DNA of 13,393 nt from Alphaproteobacteria bacterium (GTDB taxonomy: Bacteria; Pseudomonadota; Alphaproteobacteria; Micavibrionales; UBA2020). The translations under genes and the position numbers were made by a program. Every line of letters begins with the position of its first letter. Position 1 is the stretch's first letter. Positions 1 through 7,297 of the stretch are shown piece after piece. The notes beneath the pieces were generated by a model. The model saw nothing but the letters and a program-made list of their open reading frames with translations, was not told where the DNA came from and searched no databases. The DNA lies in contig JADYYV010000186.1 in NCBI GenBank assembly GCA_020853455.1, positions 1 through 13,393 of the forward strand. The letters are read 5' to 3'.

Positions 1-3000
1 CTGCCGGATGAAATATAGCCGAAATCATAGGCACTGAGGTTGGCCAGCAACGCCATGCCCATATTTGTGGGCGATGTGCGGTGCGCGATGGCCGCAACAG
101 GTGTTTCCTGCATGTTGTCGGGCGGCAGCCAGTTATCTTCCGGTCCGACATAGGTTTCAAAGAACGACCATATTTTCCGGCTGATACGCCCCAGATAGTT
201 GATCTGGGCGGCGCTCAGGCGCGGATCACGGGTCTCCACTGGCTGACTTAATTTCCATGCCGCGGCCGGCAGGAAAAACCAGAGCGCAAGATAAGGCGCA
301 GCCGCAACAAGCGCAGCGGAAGAAACGGTCGACAAATAAATACCAAGAGCCGCGGCGAAAGCGGGTGATATCCAGAACACGCGGCAGGCGCTCAGGATAT
401 CCGACTGTTTTTGCGCATTCGAAACGCTCGAAGGATTCCATTCCAACAGCCGCTTTTTAGCGACCAGCATCCGCCAGATAACACGCAAAATGGCATCGGT
501 ATGATAATAAGCCTCGTAAGGCAGGCAGAGGAATACAAGCCCCGCATTTCCAAAATGCCTGCTGGTAGAAGCAATCGTACGCAGGAAATGCTGACGCCAG
601 CTGACATCTGACGATTTGCGCGAAAGGTCTAGTATTGAAGCACCCAGCGAAGGGATCAACAGCAAACCGGCCGTCGCAAGGCTCCAGAACAGCGGCGTCG
701 CAGAAAACGCCCAGCCCACTGACAGCATGACAACAAGCGCGAACGGAACGATACTGCGGCGCAAATTGTCAAAAATTTTCCAGCGTGACAGAGCGGATAG
801 AGAATTTCTGACAAGCTTGCCATCGCCTCCCGGCACACGCGGCATCATCCACCGTGCAATTTGCCAGTCTCCGCGGACCCACCGGTGGCGCCGCGCCACA
901 TCAGCGCTGTAGCGTGACGGGTATTCTTCGTACAACTGCACGTCACTCAGCAAGCCGCTGCGGGCGTGACAGCCTTCTATCAGGTCATGGCTTAATATGC
1001 GGTTTTCGGGGAAACGCCCCTTAAGCGCCTGTTCGAATGCAGCGACATCATATATGCCTTTGCCGACAAACGAACCTTCGTTAAACGCATCCTGATACAC
1101 ATCGGAGACAGCGCGCGTATAAGGATCAATGCCGGGTTCGCCGCCGCAGAGCTGCGCATAAAGCGACGCATTCGTGCCGGGCAGGCTGACCGCGACACGC
1201 GGTTGAAGGATGCCATATCCCTCCGTCACACGTCCCGCCGCTTCATCATAATAGGCTCGGTTCAACGGGTGGGACATGACGCCGGCAAACTGGCGCACTG
1301 AATCGCGCGGCAGTTCCGTATCTGTGTCGAGCGTTACAACATAGCGCGTACCGACCAATACCTCGGTCCTGCCGACTATCCGGCTGAAGCCGTCCGGCCT
1401 TCCCGTCAGTAAAAACTCGTTCAGATCGGCAAGCTTGCCGCGCTTGCGTTCATAGCCCATCCATATCTTTTCCTGCACATTCCAACGACGCGGACGATGC
1501 AGCAGGAAAAATATATCTCGTTCAGGATTTGCGTATTTTTTATTGAGTGCGTCGATATTACGTTGCGCGTGATCCAGCAAGGCCGCATCCTGCGGCATGG
1601 TTTCTTCAGCAGCATCTGTGAAGTCCGTCAGCAGGCAGAAATAGACATTATCGTTCCGGTTCGCCAAAAACCTGACTTCTATGCCTTCGGACAGGTCATC
1701 GACACTTTTATGGCTTGTGATCAGCGTCGGCACGGCAACCAGCGTCTTGCAGTCCGCCGGAAATTCTTTTGAAAAATCTAGACGTGGCAGATGTTTTGGC
1801 ACCGCCAGCATCGTTGCCAGCCAGTTGACAAGACCAAGCGCCAGATGACTAGCCCCGAAAAGCGCGGTCAGCGCGATGACAGCAACAAACACGGGCTCCA
1901 TACCCTCGTCATGCGCATTCCAGGCAAGCCAGCCCGTCACGGTAAAGGTGATGAAGGCGATCACGCCAAGATAGGCTGCCAGAGGGTATTTTCCTGCGGC
2001 CCGACGCATCATATCGGGCAGCGGCGGGCGCATGCGGGTAATGATTTCCAGCTTACGCAAGCCTTTATCAATGAGGAAATAGCCGACATGCCGCTCCCGG
2101 TCACCGGTTGCGGAAGCGGCCAGCGCAATCGCTTCCCGTGCGACAATTTCTTCGGAAAGATTGGCATATTTGGCGATTTTTTCGACACTATGTCGATAGA
2201 TGTCACGAGTCTGGAAATCCATGCGCGCATACATCCGGGCGGGATCGCTGCGCAGTTCATGCTCGACGATACTCATATCCTCGACGAATGTGCGCCAGTC
2301 CATTTTGTTAAGGAAGCGCAGGCTGCCAATGCTGTTACTGACCGACACCTGATCGGAGGCCTGTTGGCGCGTTTCGTTATACACAACCTGTTCGATCGTG
2401 GTGCCCTGCTGGGAAAGCCGCTGTTCGATCCAGGTGAGTGGCAAAGCCAGCGCAGCCCCCTGCCCCTGCAGCCGTCGCACCAGTTCCGCGACGAAGGCGC
2501 CATCCAGCCCGGGTTTAGACCGCGCCATATCAGCGATAACGATGATCAGCTCTGTCGGGTCGCGCTGCACCGTTTCGATCATTTCCGTTGCCCAATGATC
2601 GACTAGGCTGCGGCTTTCAGACGCGCGCGACAGACGCGTCGAGACGCGGCGCAGATTTTCGATGAGTGCAAGGCGCAGCATGATGGGGATTGCCCAAAGC
2701 TCGCCAAGCTTCAGCGGCGATATTTTCTGGTAGTTGGAGATAAACAGCGTCAGCATCTCTTCGGTGATGCCAGCATCGCTGTGTGAAATAACCTCAAGCG
2801 CCATGTCATACACGCGCGGCAGCGAATCTGACGGGCCCTTGGCAAGACGCGGAAGCCCGCGGCTGTAGCCCTTGGGCAGGTGGCGTTTGGCGATCTCGAC
2901 CTGTTCTTCGATCAGGTAAAAGTTATCCAGCATCCATTCGCCGGCGGGCGTCACCTGCTGCTTGGCCGCGACCGCATCAACAAGTACCTGATAGGCAGAT

Positions 3001-3209
3001 TGGATGACTTCTTCGTTATCCGCCAGACGGGATAAAAGGCTGTCGCGCCCCTGCACTTGCGACAGTTTGTGCCGCGCAGCCAGCACGCGGCCATATTGCC
3101 CCATCTGCTCTGCGCTCAGCAATTCCGATTTCAGGACATCGTCATTCTTGCCTTCCCATGAGAACGGCGAAGAAAAACGGTCATGAAGGTGGCGGAGAAA
3201 CGAGGTCAT
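1..3209 (-). CDS. Cyclic beta-1,2-glucan synthase (NdvB/ChvB/Cgs family), N-terminal ~1069 codons, runs off left edge
   Basis: Large inner-membrane glycosyltransferase that polymerises glucose from UDP-glucose into periplasmic cyclic beta-1,2-glucans (osmoadaptation and host interaction in rhizobia and Brucella). The frame is open without a stop from the ATG at 3209 to base 1. Residues 1-407 are soluble. Membrane segments follow at about 409-430 and 441-470. A GT84 catalytic region carries TLDTDTELP (Asp628, Asp630), SHDLIEG (Asp742, Glu745) and the RRHRW form of R/QxxRW (773-777), close to the catalytic positions I recall for Brucella Cgs. More hydrophobic segments lie at about 820-865 and 942-985. 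The entry to the glucoamylase-like domain, RTSPTNMG, is at 1044. Family members reach about 2,800 residues, so the rest of that domain and the C-terminal phosphorylase-like region would lie outside the window. The start lies 6 bases after the upstream thymidylyltransferase stop, suggesting co-transcription; the ribosome site is weak. Family is clear; completeness is unknown. Confidence 0.93.
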   Translation of the reverse strand, partial: MTSFLRHLHDRFSSPFSWEGKNDDVLKSELLSAEQMGQYGRVLAARHKLSQVQGRDSLLSRLADNEEVIQSAYQVLVDAVAAKQQVTPAGEWMLDNFYLIEEQVEIAKRHLPKGYSRGLPRLAKGPSDSLPRVYDMALEVISHSDAGITEEMLTLFISNYQKISPLKLGELWAIPIMLRLALIENLRRVSTRLSRASESRSLVDHWATEMIETVQRDPTELIIVIADMARSKPGLDGAFVAELVRRLQGQGAALALPLTWIEQRLSQQGTTIEQVVYNETRQQASDQVSVSNSIGSLRFLNKMDWRTFVEDMSIVEHELRSDPARMYARMDFQTRDIYRHSVEKIAKYANLSEEIVAREAIALAASATGDRERHVGYFLIDKGLRKLEIITRMRPPLPDMMRRAAGKYPLAAYLGVIAFITFTVTGWLAWNAHDEGMEPVFVAVIALTALFGASHLALGLVNWLATMLAVPKHLPRLDFSKEFPADCKTLVAVPTLITSHKSVDDLSEGIEVRFLANRNDNVYFCLLTDFTDAAEETMPQDAALLDHAQRNIDALNKKYANPERDIFFLLHRPRRWNVQEKIWMGYERKRGKLADLNEFLLTGRPDGFSRIVGRTEVLVGTRYVVTLDTDTELPRDSVRQFAGVMSHPLNRAYYDEAAGRVTEGYGILQPRVAVSLPGTNASLYAQLCGGEPGIDPYTRAVSDVYQDAFNEGSFVGKGIYDVAAFEQALKGRFPENRILSHDLIEGCHARSGLLSDVQLYEEYPSRYSADVARRHRWVRGDWQIARWMMPRVPGGDGKLVRNSLSALSRWKIFDNLRRSIVPFALVVMLSVGWAFSATPLFWSLATAGLLLIPSLGASILDLSRKSSDVSWRQHFLRTIASTSRHFGNAGLVFLCLPYEAYYHTDAILRVIWRMLVAKKRLLEWNPSSVSNAQKQSDILSACRVFWISPAFAAALGIYLSTVSSAALVAAAPYLALWFFLPAAAWKLSQPVETRDPRLSAAQINYLGRISRKIWSFFETYVGPEDNWLPPDNMQETPVAAIAHRTSPTNMGMALLANLSAYDFGYISSG

Positions 3210-3215
3210 ATATGA

Positions 3216-4100
3216 CTAGCGCGGCGCTGCGTCGGCCAGCTTGCGCAGGTAATTGGCATAGGCGGGGTTGCCTATTTTATCGGCGTTGCCGCGCACTTGG
3301 GCCGCATCGATGAACCCGGCGCGATATGCCGCCTCGTCGATGCAGCCGATTTTCTGACCCGTGCTGAGTTCATGGTCGCGGATGAATTCCGCCGCATCAT
3401 GGATGTTCTGGTGCGTGCCCAGGTCGAACCAGCGGTATGAGCCGTCGAACGTAATGGCATTCAGCTTGCCCTGCTCAAGGTACTTGATGTTAAGGTCTGT
3501 GATTTCCAGCTCGTTGCGGGCTGACGGTGTCAGAGTCTTTGCCGTTTCAACGGCTTTGTTGTCGTAGAAATAAAGGCCTGTAACGCACCAGTTGGAAATA
3601 AACTCTTTCGGCTTTTCCACCAGACGCGTGACGCGGCTGTTTGCATCCAAGACGGCAACGCCATAGGCCGAAGGTTCATTGACGTGATGACAGAAAATAG
3701 TCGCCCCGTTCACTGATCGCGCCGCCTTGTTCAGGATGGCATCAAATTCCGGACCGTGGAAAAAGTTGTCGCCCAAAATCAGGCAGACCGTGTCTCCGCC
3801 GACAAAATTTTCACCAATGATGAAGGCACCCGCGATACCGTCTTGCTTGTGCTGCTCCTCATAAGCAATGGAAATTCCGTATTGAGAACCGTCGCCCAGC
3901 AGGGTTTCAAATAATTTTCGGTCGCGCGGCGTGACAATGATCAAGACATCGCGGATGCCCGCTGCCATCAAGGCCGCCAGCGGATAATAAATCAGGGGCT
4001 TGTCGTAAACGGCCATTAATTGCTTGCCGAATGCAAGACTGGTGGGATGCAAGCGGGTTGCCTTGCCGGCCGCAAGGATGATGCCTTTTTTAATTGTCAT
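3216..4100 (-). CDS. rfbA: Glucose-1-phosphate thymidylyltransferase (RmlA/RfbA type)
   Basis: Nucleotidyltransferase expected to make dTDP-glucose from glucose-1-phosphate and dTTP, the first step towards dTDP-rhamnose and related sugars. Its 294 residues match the usual length. Visible motifs: KQLMAVYDKP (26-35), LLGDGSQYG (67-75), LGDNFFHG with the metal-binding Asp111 (109-116), EPSAYGV (142-148), VEKP (161-164), VTGLYFYD (173-180), WFDLGTH (224-230) and the typical tail GQKIGCIDEAAYRAGFID (248-265). The nucleotide-binding signature is unusual: LAAGKATRL (9-17) replaces LAGGSGTRL. A strong Shine-Dalgarno, AGGGG, lies six bases before the ATG. The stop is TAG. No rmlB, rmlC or rmlD is next to it; the next gene is the glucan synthase. 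Because that enzyme uses UDP-glucose, a changed nucleotide preference is possible, but nothing seen proves it. Confidence 0.9.
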   Translation of the reverse strand: MTIKKGIILAAGKATRLHPTSLAFGKQLMAVYDKPLIYYPLAALMAAGIRDVLIIVTPRDRKLFETLLGDGSQYGISIAYEEQHKQDGIAGAFIIGENFVGGDTVCLILGDNFFHGPEFDAILNKAARSVNGATIFCHHVNEPSAYGVAVLDANSRVTRLVEKPKEFISNWCVTGLYFYDNKAVETAKTLTPSARNELEITDLNIKYLEQGKLNAITFDGSYRWFDLGTHQNIHDAAEFIRDHELSTGQKIGCIDEAAYRAGFIDAAQVRGNADKIGNPAYANYLRKLADAAPR

Positions 4101-4155
4101 GATTTACCCCTATCGTCGCCGGTCTTGGTGCCGGATGCGCATGTAAGCATTGTGT

Positions 4156-4182
4156 AAGTTGTTGATATAGATAATACAACTT
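4156..4182. promoter_or_regulatory. Inverted repeat overlapping the rfbA -10 element (possible operator)
   Basis: AAGTTGT (4156-4162) and ACAACTT (4176-4182) are perfect 7-bp inverted arms separated by 13 bases. The dyad covers most of the TATTAT candidate and the likely transcription start, where a repressor would bind. Just downstream on the minus strand, CTTACA occurs twice at 11-base spacing (4158-4153 and 4147-4142). No known regulator was recognised for either. Confidence 0.3.
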
Positions 4183-4199
4183 CAACGCCGCCACCGCAA
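4171..4199 (-). promoter_or_regulatory. Candidate sigma-70 promoter of rfbA-glucan synthase unit
   Basis: On the minus strand, TTGCGG (4199-4194) is followed by exactly 17 bases and then TATTAT (4176-4171). The -10 lies about 70 bases before the rfbA ATG, inside the 171-base gap after argF. Spacing and hexamers fit a housekeeping promoter. It would let rfbA and the glucan synthase be transcribed independently of the arginine operon. Confidence 0.5.
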
Positions 4200-4212
4200 C
4201 CTTCACGCCCAA

Positions 4213-4234
4213 TATTCTGGCGCGAGCCAGAATA
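4213..4234. repeat. Perfect 9-bp stem-loop between argF and rfbA
   Basis: TATTCTGGC, a four-base loop (GCGA), then GCCAGAATA form a perfect hairpin about 40 bases after the argF stop. On the minus strand the stem is followed only by TTGGG, so a classic U-tract is missing. It could be a weak terminator, an mRNA-stabilising 3' hairpin of the arginine operon, or a repeat element. Read on the plus strand the loop is a GNRA tetraloop. Confidence 0.45.
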
Positions 4235-4271
4235 GAAAGCATAACGCAGCATAGGGGAAAAAGTTCCCTGA

Positions 4272-5168
4272 TTAGAGAACCTTAACGCCAGTTCCTTCAA
4301 GGCACCAGGCGAGCACTGCCTTTTGCGCGTGAAGACGGTTTTCCGCTTCGTCGTAAATAACACTGGCCTTCGTCGCCAAAACACTATCGGTTACTTCTTC
4401 ACCGCGGTGGATAGGCATGCAATGCATGAAGATGGCACCGGGCTTGGCCTTCGCCATCAGCGACGGGTTAACCTGAAAGGGCAGGAATTTTTCAATCGCC
4501 TTGCCCTCCTGCCCCATCGATACCCATGTGTCGGTCACGATGACATCGGCATTTGTGGCAGCGGATGTGGCATCCTGTGTTATTTTAATGCCATCGGATT
4601 TTGCAGGCGCAAGGTCGGCGGGCACAGCGGCAACCAGTTCGAAATCCCAGATTTTTGATGCCTGCGCGAAAGTGCGCGCGACGTTATTGTAATCGCCGAA
4701 CCACGCGATCTTTTTGCCCTGCACGGATCCCAGTTTTTCCTCGATGGTCACAAGATCGGCCATGATCTGGCACGGATGCGAATGATTGGTCAGGCCATTG
4801 ATGATTGGAATGGCCGAATGTCTGGCAATTTCCAGCAGCGTTTCATGACTGGAAATGCGGAACATAGCGGCATCGACGTAACGTGAAAGCACTTTTGAAG
4901 TGTCTTCGATGCTTTCCGCACCCGTCAGGTGCATATCGTCGGCTGACATGACGATGGTATGGCCGCCCAACTGCTTCATGGCGACTTCAAAGCTCATGCG
5001 TGTGCGGGTGGATTTTTTGTCGAACACCATGGCGAGCGACATGCCGTAAAACAATTGCGGCGGCTCGAATTTTTCGCGCTTCATGCGGTGCGCGCTGGCC
5101 AATATCTCCTTCAGCGTTTCCGCCGGAATATCGGGAAGGTCGAGGAAATGGCGGACAGCACGGGTCAT
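4272..5168 (-). CDS. argF: Ornithine carbamoyltransferase
   Basis: Joins carbamoyl phosphate and ornithine to give citrulline in the cytosol. The 298 residues are close to family length. Motifs: carbamoyl-phosphate loop STRTR (53-57), HPCQ (131-134), GDYNN (158-162, more often GDGNN), the ornithine loop DTWVSMGQE (213-221) and HCMPIHRGEEV (249-259, usually HCLPAHRGEEV). The SMG loop is that of enzymes using free ornithine, not acetyl- or succinylornithine, so a deacylating enzyme must act earlier in the pathway. The ATG overlaps the argD stop as ATGA and is preceded by a perfect AGGAG five bases upstream inside argD. It is the last gene of the arginine operon. The Tyr and Ile substitutions look minor. 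Confidence 0.96.
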   Translation of the reverse strand: MTRAVRHFLDLPDIPAETLKEILASAHRMKREKFEPPQLFYGMSLAMVFDKKSTRTRMSFEVAMKQLGGHTIVMSADDMHLTGAESIEDTSKVLSRYVDAAMFRISSHETLLEIARHSAIPIINGLTNHSHPCQIMADLVTIEEKLGSVQGKKIAWFGDYNNVARTFAQASKIWDFELVAAVPADLAPAKSDGIKITQDATSAATNADVIVTDTWVSMGQEGKAIEKFLPFQVNPSLMAKAKPGAIFMHCMPIHRGEEVTDSVLATKASVIYDEAENRLHAQKAVLAWCLEGTGVKVL

Positions 5169-6364
5169 GACAGCTCCTGAAGGGTTTTCTCGATAATAGC
5201 GACAGCTTCGTCAACTTGCGCTTCCGTAACGATCAGCGGCGGCGTGAGACGCAGCGTCGTTTCACCCGCCTGCGTTGCCAGCAATCCGTTGGCCTGCAAG
5301 GCGCGCGGCAGTTTCTTGATATCGACGGTAGTATCGATGCCGATCATCAAGCCAAGGCCGCGGATATCCGTGATCTTGTTGGAGCGACGTTGCGCTTCTT
5401 CCAGTTTTGCACGGAAATATTCACCGGTTTTCGCGACGCGCGCCACAAAACCCGGTGCCGTTATTTCACGCAATACGGCGGCTGCGACGGCGGTGGCCAG
5501 CGGGTTTCCGGCATAGGTGCTGCCGTGCGATCCGACTGTTAGTGCCTGCGCGAATTCTTTTTTGGCCGCCATCGCCCCGATGGGAAAACCGCCGCCCATA
5601 CCTTTGGCAAACGCGGCCATATCCGGCTCCATGCCCATATGATCGTAGGCGAACATTTTTCCCGTGCGCGCCATGCCTGTCTGGATTTCGTCGAAGACAA
5701 GGACGATCTTGTTTTCATCGCAAATCCTGCGCAAGCCTTGCATGAATTCAGGCGTCGCCGCATAAATGCCGCCCTAGCCCTGCACCGGTTCGATAAAAAT
5801 AGCGCAGACATTCGGCGTTATCAGTTTACGGACGGATTCAAGATCGTTGAATTCCGCAAAATGCACGCCCGGAACATAAGGCGCGAAATAGGGTTGCGAG
5901 TGACGTTTTTCCGTCAGACTTCCCGCGCCATAGCTGCGCCCGTGGAAACTTTTGCGGAAAGAAATGATATCGCTGCATTTTTTAGACTTGTTGTCATACG
6001 CCCATTTGCGCACAGTTTTGATGCAAGCCTCGATCGCTTCCGTGCCGCTATTGGTGAAAAATATCTGGTCAAAGCAGCTGTTGTCCACCAGCAGGCGCGC
6101 GCAATCGACCTTGGCCTTGGTCACGAAAGACGGCGGCGCGACCATCAATTGCGATGCCTGCTCCTGCAATGCCTTCAGCATGACGGGCGCGGCATGCCCA
6201 AGCGATGCCACTGCAATGCCTGCGGCGAAATCGAGATATTTTCTGCCCTCGACATCATAAACATAGCACCCTTCGCCCCTTTCCAGCACGATGGGCTGGG
6301 TGGCGTAGGTGTTGACGAGCAGTTCTTTGGTTTCGTCAAGAAGCGCCTGCGTATTGCCGGTCAT
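5165..6364 (-). pseudogene. argD: Acetylornithine aminotransferase, interrupted by one in-frame TAG
   Basis: PLP-dependent class III aminotransferase converting N-acetylglutamate semialdehyde to N-acetylornithine. Ignoring the stop, the frame gives 399 residues, a normal full length, with NSGTEA (105-110), FHGRSYG (140-146), IEPVQG (191-196), LVFDEIQTG with the pyridine-nitrogen Asp225 (222-230) and FAKGMGGGFPIGA with the PLP Lys254 (252-264). Codon 197 is TAG where relatives have the Glu of EPVQGEGG; GAG to TAG needs one change. The 196-residue product would lack Asp225 and Lys254 and should be dead. The ATG at codon 208 gives a 192-residue C-terminal piece with no convincing ribosome site. 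Nothing else is damaged and both ends overlap neighbours by ATGA, so the lesion is very recent, an assembly error, or read through. A ribosome site (GAGGG) precedes the start. Confidence 0.9.
5774..5776 (-). other. In-frame amber codon (197) inside argD
   Basis: The minus strand reads CAG GGC TAG GGC GGC, encoding Q G stop G G. The frame continues unchanged on both sides. rfbA (3216-3218) and the DUF2336 gene (12033-12035) both end in TAG, so amber is not reassigned here. Confidence 0.93.
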
Positions 6365-7287
6365 TTTGCCCTCTTGCGGCGCTTGGTATGGCGCTCCAAC
6401 GCTTTCTGGGTTTCGATTTCGCGGGAGTAAATGACAGTTTCGTCTTCCTTCACCACCATCGTGCCGAGACCTTCGGATTCATAGATTTCGTTGCGCAGCG
6501 CGTTTTTGCGCAACCCGTTGATCAGATGGATACGTCGGACGCCGCTTTTCAGCGCATCGACGCAGTTATCCAGCTTGACGCGCATCCCGTCGGTCACATG
6601 CCCTGACTTGATCAGCGCCTTGATATCTTTGGGGGTCAGCAGTGGCTCGACCTTGCCGTTAACCATGACGCCATCCACATCGGACAGGAAAATCAGCTTA
6701 TGCGCCTTGATGCCGGTTGCGAGCGCAGAAGCGACGGTATCGGCGTTAATATTGAGCGCCTGTCCGTCGGCCATGACGCCGATGCAGGAACAGGCGACGA
6801 AATTGGTAATCTTGAAATGACGCAGGATAGGTTCTGCTTCCACATCCTTGATGTCGCCGACAAAACCGAAATCAACCGGCTTGGCGGGACGTTTTTCGAC
6901 ATCCATCCAGTCGGCAGGAACGGCGCCAAGGCAGATACCACGCAGGTTATTGCGCGCCATGCTGCCGGCAATGTTCATCGACAGCATGCCGCCCACGACT
7001 TCCTGTATAACGCCCATCGTCGGCGCATCGGTCACGCGCCGGCCGTTGATTTTTTTCACTTCGATCTTGCGGCTTTTCAAGCGTTCGTCGACCGCGCGGC
7101 CATGCCCATAGACCAGCAGCACCTTGATGCCGCGCAGCGTCAAGTCGCGGATATTGGAGATCAGGTTATCGAGCGCCTTGCGGTCTTCGATAATTTTGCC
7201 GCCCGCCTTCACGATAAAAATATTATCCTTGAAGCGGCCTTCGTAAAAGGCCTCGATCAGGAAATTTGGAATGGATCTTTTTTTCAT
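6361..7287 (-). CDS. argB: N-acetylglutamate kinase-like amino-acid kinase, divergent
   Basis: Expected to phosphorylate the gamma-carboxylate of N-acetylglutamate, the committed step to ornithine. From the ATG at 7287 it has 308 residues. Family marks: Lys27 in IVKAGGK (25-31), GRRVTD (82-87), NINAD (179-183), FLSDVDGV (200-207), VTDGMRVK with Lys238 (231-238) and a C-terminal IHLINGLRKNAL (253-264). The substrate-side glycine loop, HGGG in E. coli, is YGHG (60-63). About 20 residues before the first strand (NFLIEAFYEGRF, 8-19) may match the N-terminal helix of arginine-inhibited kinases. The tail is very basic (HTKRRKRAK). A longer reading from 7344 would overlap argC by about 47 bases and lacks family similarity; I prefer 7287, ten bases after the argC stop. 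The stop overlaps the argD ATG (ATGA). Confidence 0.88.
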   Translation of the reverse strand: MKKRSIPNFLIEAFYEGRFKDNIFIVKAGGKIIEDRKALDNLISNIRDLTLRGIKVLLVYGHGRAVDERLKSRKIEVKKINGRRVTDAPTMGVIQEVVGGMLSMNIAGSMARNNLRGICLGAVPADWMDVEKRPAKPVDFGFVGDIKDVEAEPILRHFKITNFVACSCIGVMADGQALNINADTVASALATGIKAHKLIFLSDVDGVMVNGKVEPLLTPKDIKALIKSGHVTDGMRVKLDNCVDALKSGVRRIHLINGLRKNALRNEIYESEGLGTMVVKEDETVIYSREIETQKALERHTKRRKRAK

Positions 7288-7297
7288 GATTGACCTG

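Noticed and set aside
1791..2606. 271-codon plus-strand open frame
   Set aside because: It lies entirely opposite the glucan synthase, and its His-, Arg- and Gln-rich translation looks like an antisense shadow.
4097..4384. 95-codon minus-strand frame bridging argF and rfbA
   Set aside because: Out of frame with the argF 3' end and without a ribosome site; the intergenic part is better explained as promoter DNA.
5165..5743. A separate gene for a half-size aminotransferase
   Set aside because: It is in the same frame as the upstream half, lacks a convincing ribosome site, and together the halves make one normal ArgD.
5774..5776. Reassigned genetic code (TAG read as an amino acid)
   Set aside because: rfbA and the DUF2336 gene end naturally at TAG where their families end, so TAG serves as stop here.
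5639..6430. 263-codon plus-strand open frame over argD
   Set aside because: Antisense to argD and crossing into argB; no family resemblance.
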